Program-made: the position numbers and the translations under genes
The notes under the pieces: generated by a model
What the model was told of the DNA's origin: nothing
The model's input: the letters and a program-made list of their open reading frames with translations, nothing else
Database searches by the model: none
Origin: Thermococci archaeon
Lineage (GTDB): Archaea > Methanobacteriota_B > Thermococci > Thermococcales > Thermococcaceae
Direction of reading: 5' to 3'
Length of the DNA stretch: 6,134 bases
Assembly (NCBI GenBank): GCA_003663695.1
Contig: QMUB01000086.1
Coordinates: 1-6,134, forward strand
Shown here: piece after piece, positions 5,247 to 6,134 of the stretch
How positions within the stretch are numbered: position 1 is the first letter of the stretch
How the letters are laid out: every line of letters begins with the position of its first letter

Positions 5247-5828
5247 TCAAACCCCATCTCCTTTTCTATCGTTCTGCTTGCCTTTTTCAATCTTTTCTAT
5301 CAAATCCGCATACTCTGAATGTATGACCTTTTTGAAGGCTTCCTTGATTAAAACGGGATCATTCTCTGGAAATCCATAAAGCTCCGCAAATTTTGGAGTG
5401 GTTCCCAGAATTTTAGTCCTCTCATAGGGCTCCGCATATATCAAGCCCATGCTGAGGAGATGCTTAACGTGCTCGTAAGCCTGACTTCCTCTAAGCTTTA
5501 CGAGTTTACTCTGCTCTATAGGCTGTAAATATGCTATTAAAGCCAGTGTTTTTAATTCTCCGGTTCTAAGATCGGGACGCGGCATCAAATGAAGTACTCT
5601 CTGAGAATATTCCTGCTTTAGCTGGAGCACATACTTATCCCCAAGAACCCTTACAATTTCTATTGCACTTTTTCTCTCCACATATTCTGCAGCTAAAAGC
5701 TCGATAAGTTTTTCCAGATAATCGTGGGATTTTATTCCCAGAGCTTTAGAAAGCTCTCTGACGCTCAAAGGTCTCCCGGCAACAAAAAGAGCAGCTTCAA
5801 CAAGAGCCTTGTCTTCTATTAGTCCCAC
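5247..5828 (-). CDS. scpB: SMC-Scp complex subunit ScpB
   Basis: ScpB binds the kleisin ScpA as a dimer and works with SMC in chromosome condensation and segregation in the nucleoid. The 193-residue protein has the expected two winged-helix domains. The first (about 4-75) contains LVEAALFVAGRPLSVRELSKAL, the usual ScpB N-terminal signature. The second (about 80-160) contains LRTGELKTLALIAYLQPIEQ and LGTTPKFAELYGF, equivalent to the conserved ScpB motifs. A charged C-terminal tail follows. Length is normal for archaeal ScpB. I chose GTG 5828 because GGTGA (5839-5835) lies six bases upstream, exactly as at RPA41; the frame also opens with GTG 5834, which would directly abut that site. It is transcribed alone and leftward, divergent from the 5S gene. 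ScpA and SMC are not in the window. Confidence 0.93.
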   Translation of the reverse strand: MGLIEDKALVEAALFVAGRPLSVRELSKALGIKSHDYLEKLIELLAAEYVERKSAIEIVRVLGDKYVLQLKQEYSQRVLHLMPRPDLRTGELKTLALIAYLQPIEQSKLVKLRGSQAYEHVKHLLSMGLIYAEPYERTKILGTTPKFAELYGFPENDPVLIKEAFKKVIHSEYADLIEKIEKGKQNDRKGDGV

Positions 5829-5834
5829 TACCAC

Positions 5835-5839
5835 TCACC
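5835..5839 (-). promoter_or_regulatory. Ribosome binding site of scpB (decides a GTG start)
   Basis: GGTGA on the minus strand followed by GTGGTA and then GTG 5828. The 10-base string GGTGAGTGGT is identical to the one before the RPA41 start, which argues for GTG 5828 over GTG 5834. Confidence 0.55.
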
Positions 5840-5862
5840 ACTAAGAGATTAGGGAAGTGGAG

Positions 5863-5870
5863 GTTATTAA
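5863..5870 (-). promoter_or_regulatory. TATA box of scpB
   Basis: TTAATAAC on the minus strand is centred 38-39 nt before GTG 5828, the same distance as the TATA box of RPA41, and would give a short leader of about 13 nt. A second AT box (TTTATAAA, 5894-5901) is palindromic and also readable on this strand, but lies some 30 nt further away and better fits the 5S gene. Confidence 0.5.
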
Positions 5871-5887
5871 GCTTGCCCTTGCAGACC

Positions 5888-5901
5888 GCAAAGTTTATAA
5901 A
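5888..5901 (+). promoter_or_regulatory. Promoter (BRE and TATA box) of the 5S rRNA-tRNA-Asp unit
   Basis: GCAAAG (5888-5893) followed by TTTATAAA (5894-5901) is a close match to a strong Thermococcales BRE/TATA pair. Transcription about 25 nt from the centre would start near 5922, a few bases before the 5S gene, as expected for a stable RNA. Confidence 0.7.
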
Positions 5902-5926
5902 GCGACCACCCATGAGTATGTATCGG

Positions 5927-6048
5927 CACAGCGGTCACAGCGGCGGGGATACACCCGGACTCGTTTCGACCCCGGAAGTTAAGCCCGCCAGCGATCCCGG
6001 TTGTACTGCCTTCCGAGAGGGGGCGGGAAGCCGAGGACGCTGCTGGCC
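5927..6048 (+). rRNA. 5S ribosomal RNA
   Basis: The sequence carries the conserved archaeal 5S core: the AGCGGCGGGG block near 5940, CCCGGAAGTTAAGCCCGCC (5971-5989), GATCCCGGTTGTACTGC and the GAGAGGGGGCGGGAAGCC region. The terminal helix is visible: CAGCGG (5929-5934) pairs with CTGCTG (6040-6045, one G-U), flanked by GGC (5925-5927) opposite GCC (6046-6048) with a bulged A. The total of about 122 nt is normal; the ends may be off by one to three bases. It has its own promoter, separate from any 16S-23S operon, and lies eight bases before tRNA-Asp, an arrangement known from Thermococcus. Confidence 0.95.
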
Positions 6049-6056
6049 ATTAAAGC

Positions 6057-6134
6057 GCCCGGGTAGTGTAGCCCGGCCTATCATGCGGGACTGTCACTCC
6101 CGCGACTCGGGTTCAAATCCCGACCCGGGCGCCA
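6057..6134 (+). tRNA. tRNA-Asp (GTC), with encoded CCA
   Basis: A full cloverleaf is visible: acceptor GCCCGGG (6057-6063) with CCCGGGC (6124-6130), discriminator G 6131, anticodon arm CGGGA/CTGTCAC/TCCCG with anticodon GTC at 6093-6095, a four-base variable loop, and T arm TCGGG/TTCAAAT/CCCGA. G73 and GTC are both aspartate identity elements. The 3' CCA is encoded (6132-6134) and ends exactly at the window edge. The eight-base spacer to 5S rRNA implies one precursor cut by RNase P and other nucleases. Confidence 0.96.

Noticed and set aside
4754..5379. Overlapping + strand frames (to 5182, and 5095-5379) across the RPA41 start, the gap and the scpB end
   Set aside because: They run antisense through two well-supported genes and show no motif. 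Their openness in the gap reflects base composition, not coding evidence.
6055..6134. Acceptor stem starting at 6055 (GCGCCCG paired with CGGGCGC)
   Set aside because: That register leaves a C discriminator and a truncated CCA. Starting at 6057 gives seven pairs, G73 and a complete CCA, as expected for archaeal tRNA-Asp.
1..6134. CRISPR array, insertion sequence or integrated element
   Set aside because: No regularly spaced repeats, transposase or integrase motifs, or flanking direct repeats are visible. Although the tRNA-Asp could serve as an attachment site, the window ends at its last base.

Overview
The window is archaeal and almost certainly from the Thermococcales (Thermococcus, Pyrococcus or Palaeococcus; the genus cannot be fixed by eye). 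The evidence is a three-gene heterotrimeric RPA operon (41, 14 and 32 kDa subunits), an ADP-forming acyl-CoA synthetase alpha subunit, an archaeal lipid prenyltransferase of the UbiA family, archaeal TATA boxes with short leaders, GGTGA/GGAGGT ribosome binding sites, and an unlinked 5S rRNA gene followed by tRNA-Asp with an encoded CCA. Genes are tightly packed and the region reads as a stable chromosomal core. I see no insertion sequence, CRISPR array or phage gene.

Layout. Positions 1-971 (+) hold the C-terminal ~70% of an ADP-forming acetate/acyl-CoA synthetase alpha subunit whose N-terminus lies outside the window. It converges, 15 bp apart, on a leftward operon (2779 to 987) that encodes digeranylgeranylglyceryl phosphate synthase (UbiA family), an unrecognised 130-residue protein overlapping it by ATGA, and orotate phosphoribosyltransferase (pyrE). 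Upstream of that is the leftward RPA operon (5049 to 2830): RPA41, then RPA14 after 1 bp, then RPA32 with a 4-bp ATGA overlap. After a gap of about 200 bp comes leftward scpB (5828 to 5247). Divergent from it on the + strand are 5S rRNA and tRNA-Asp, which run to the last base of the window.

How the genes relate. RPA is the single-stranded DNA-binding complex used in replication, recombination and repair, and ScpB is the kleisin-associated subunit of the SMC chromosome-condensation complex, so the centre of the window is a DNA-maintenance block. The ubiA/pyrE operon joins ether-lipid synthesis to pyrimidine synthesis with no obvious functional link beyond co-transcription.

Start sites. The RPA41 and scpB genes carry nearly identical initiation regions: a TATA box centred 38-39 nt before the start and GGTGAGTGGT directly before it. 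This supports starts slightly downstream of the longest open frames (ATG 5049 and GTG 5828). The same logic favours ATG 1529 for pyrE.

The least explained part is 5092-5224, between the scpB terminator and the RPA41 promoter. It contains inverted repeats compatible with a roughly 100-nt folded RNA and, on the other strand, a 32-codon open frame. I regard it as the best candidate for something undescribed here, but the evidence is modest.
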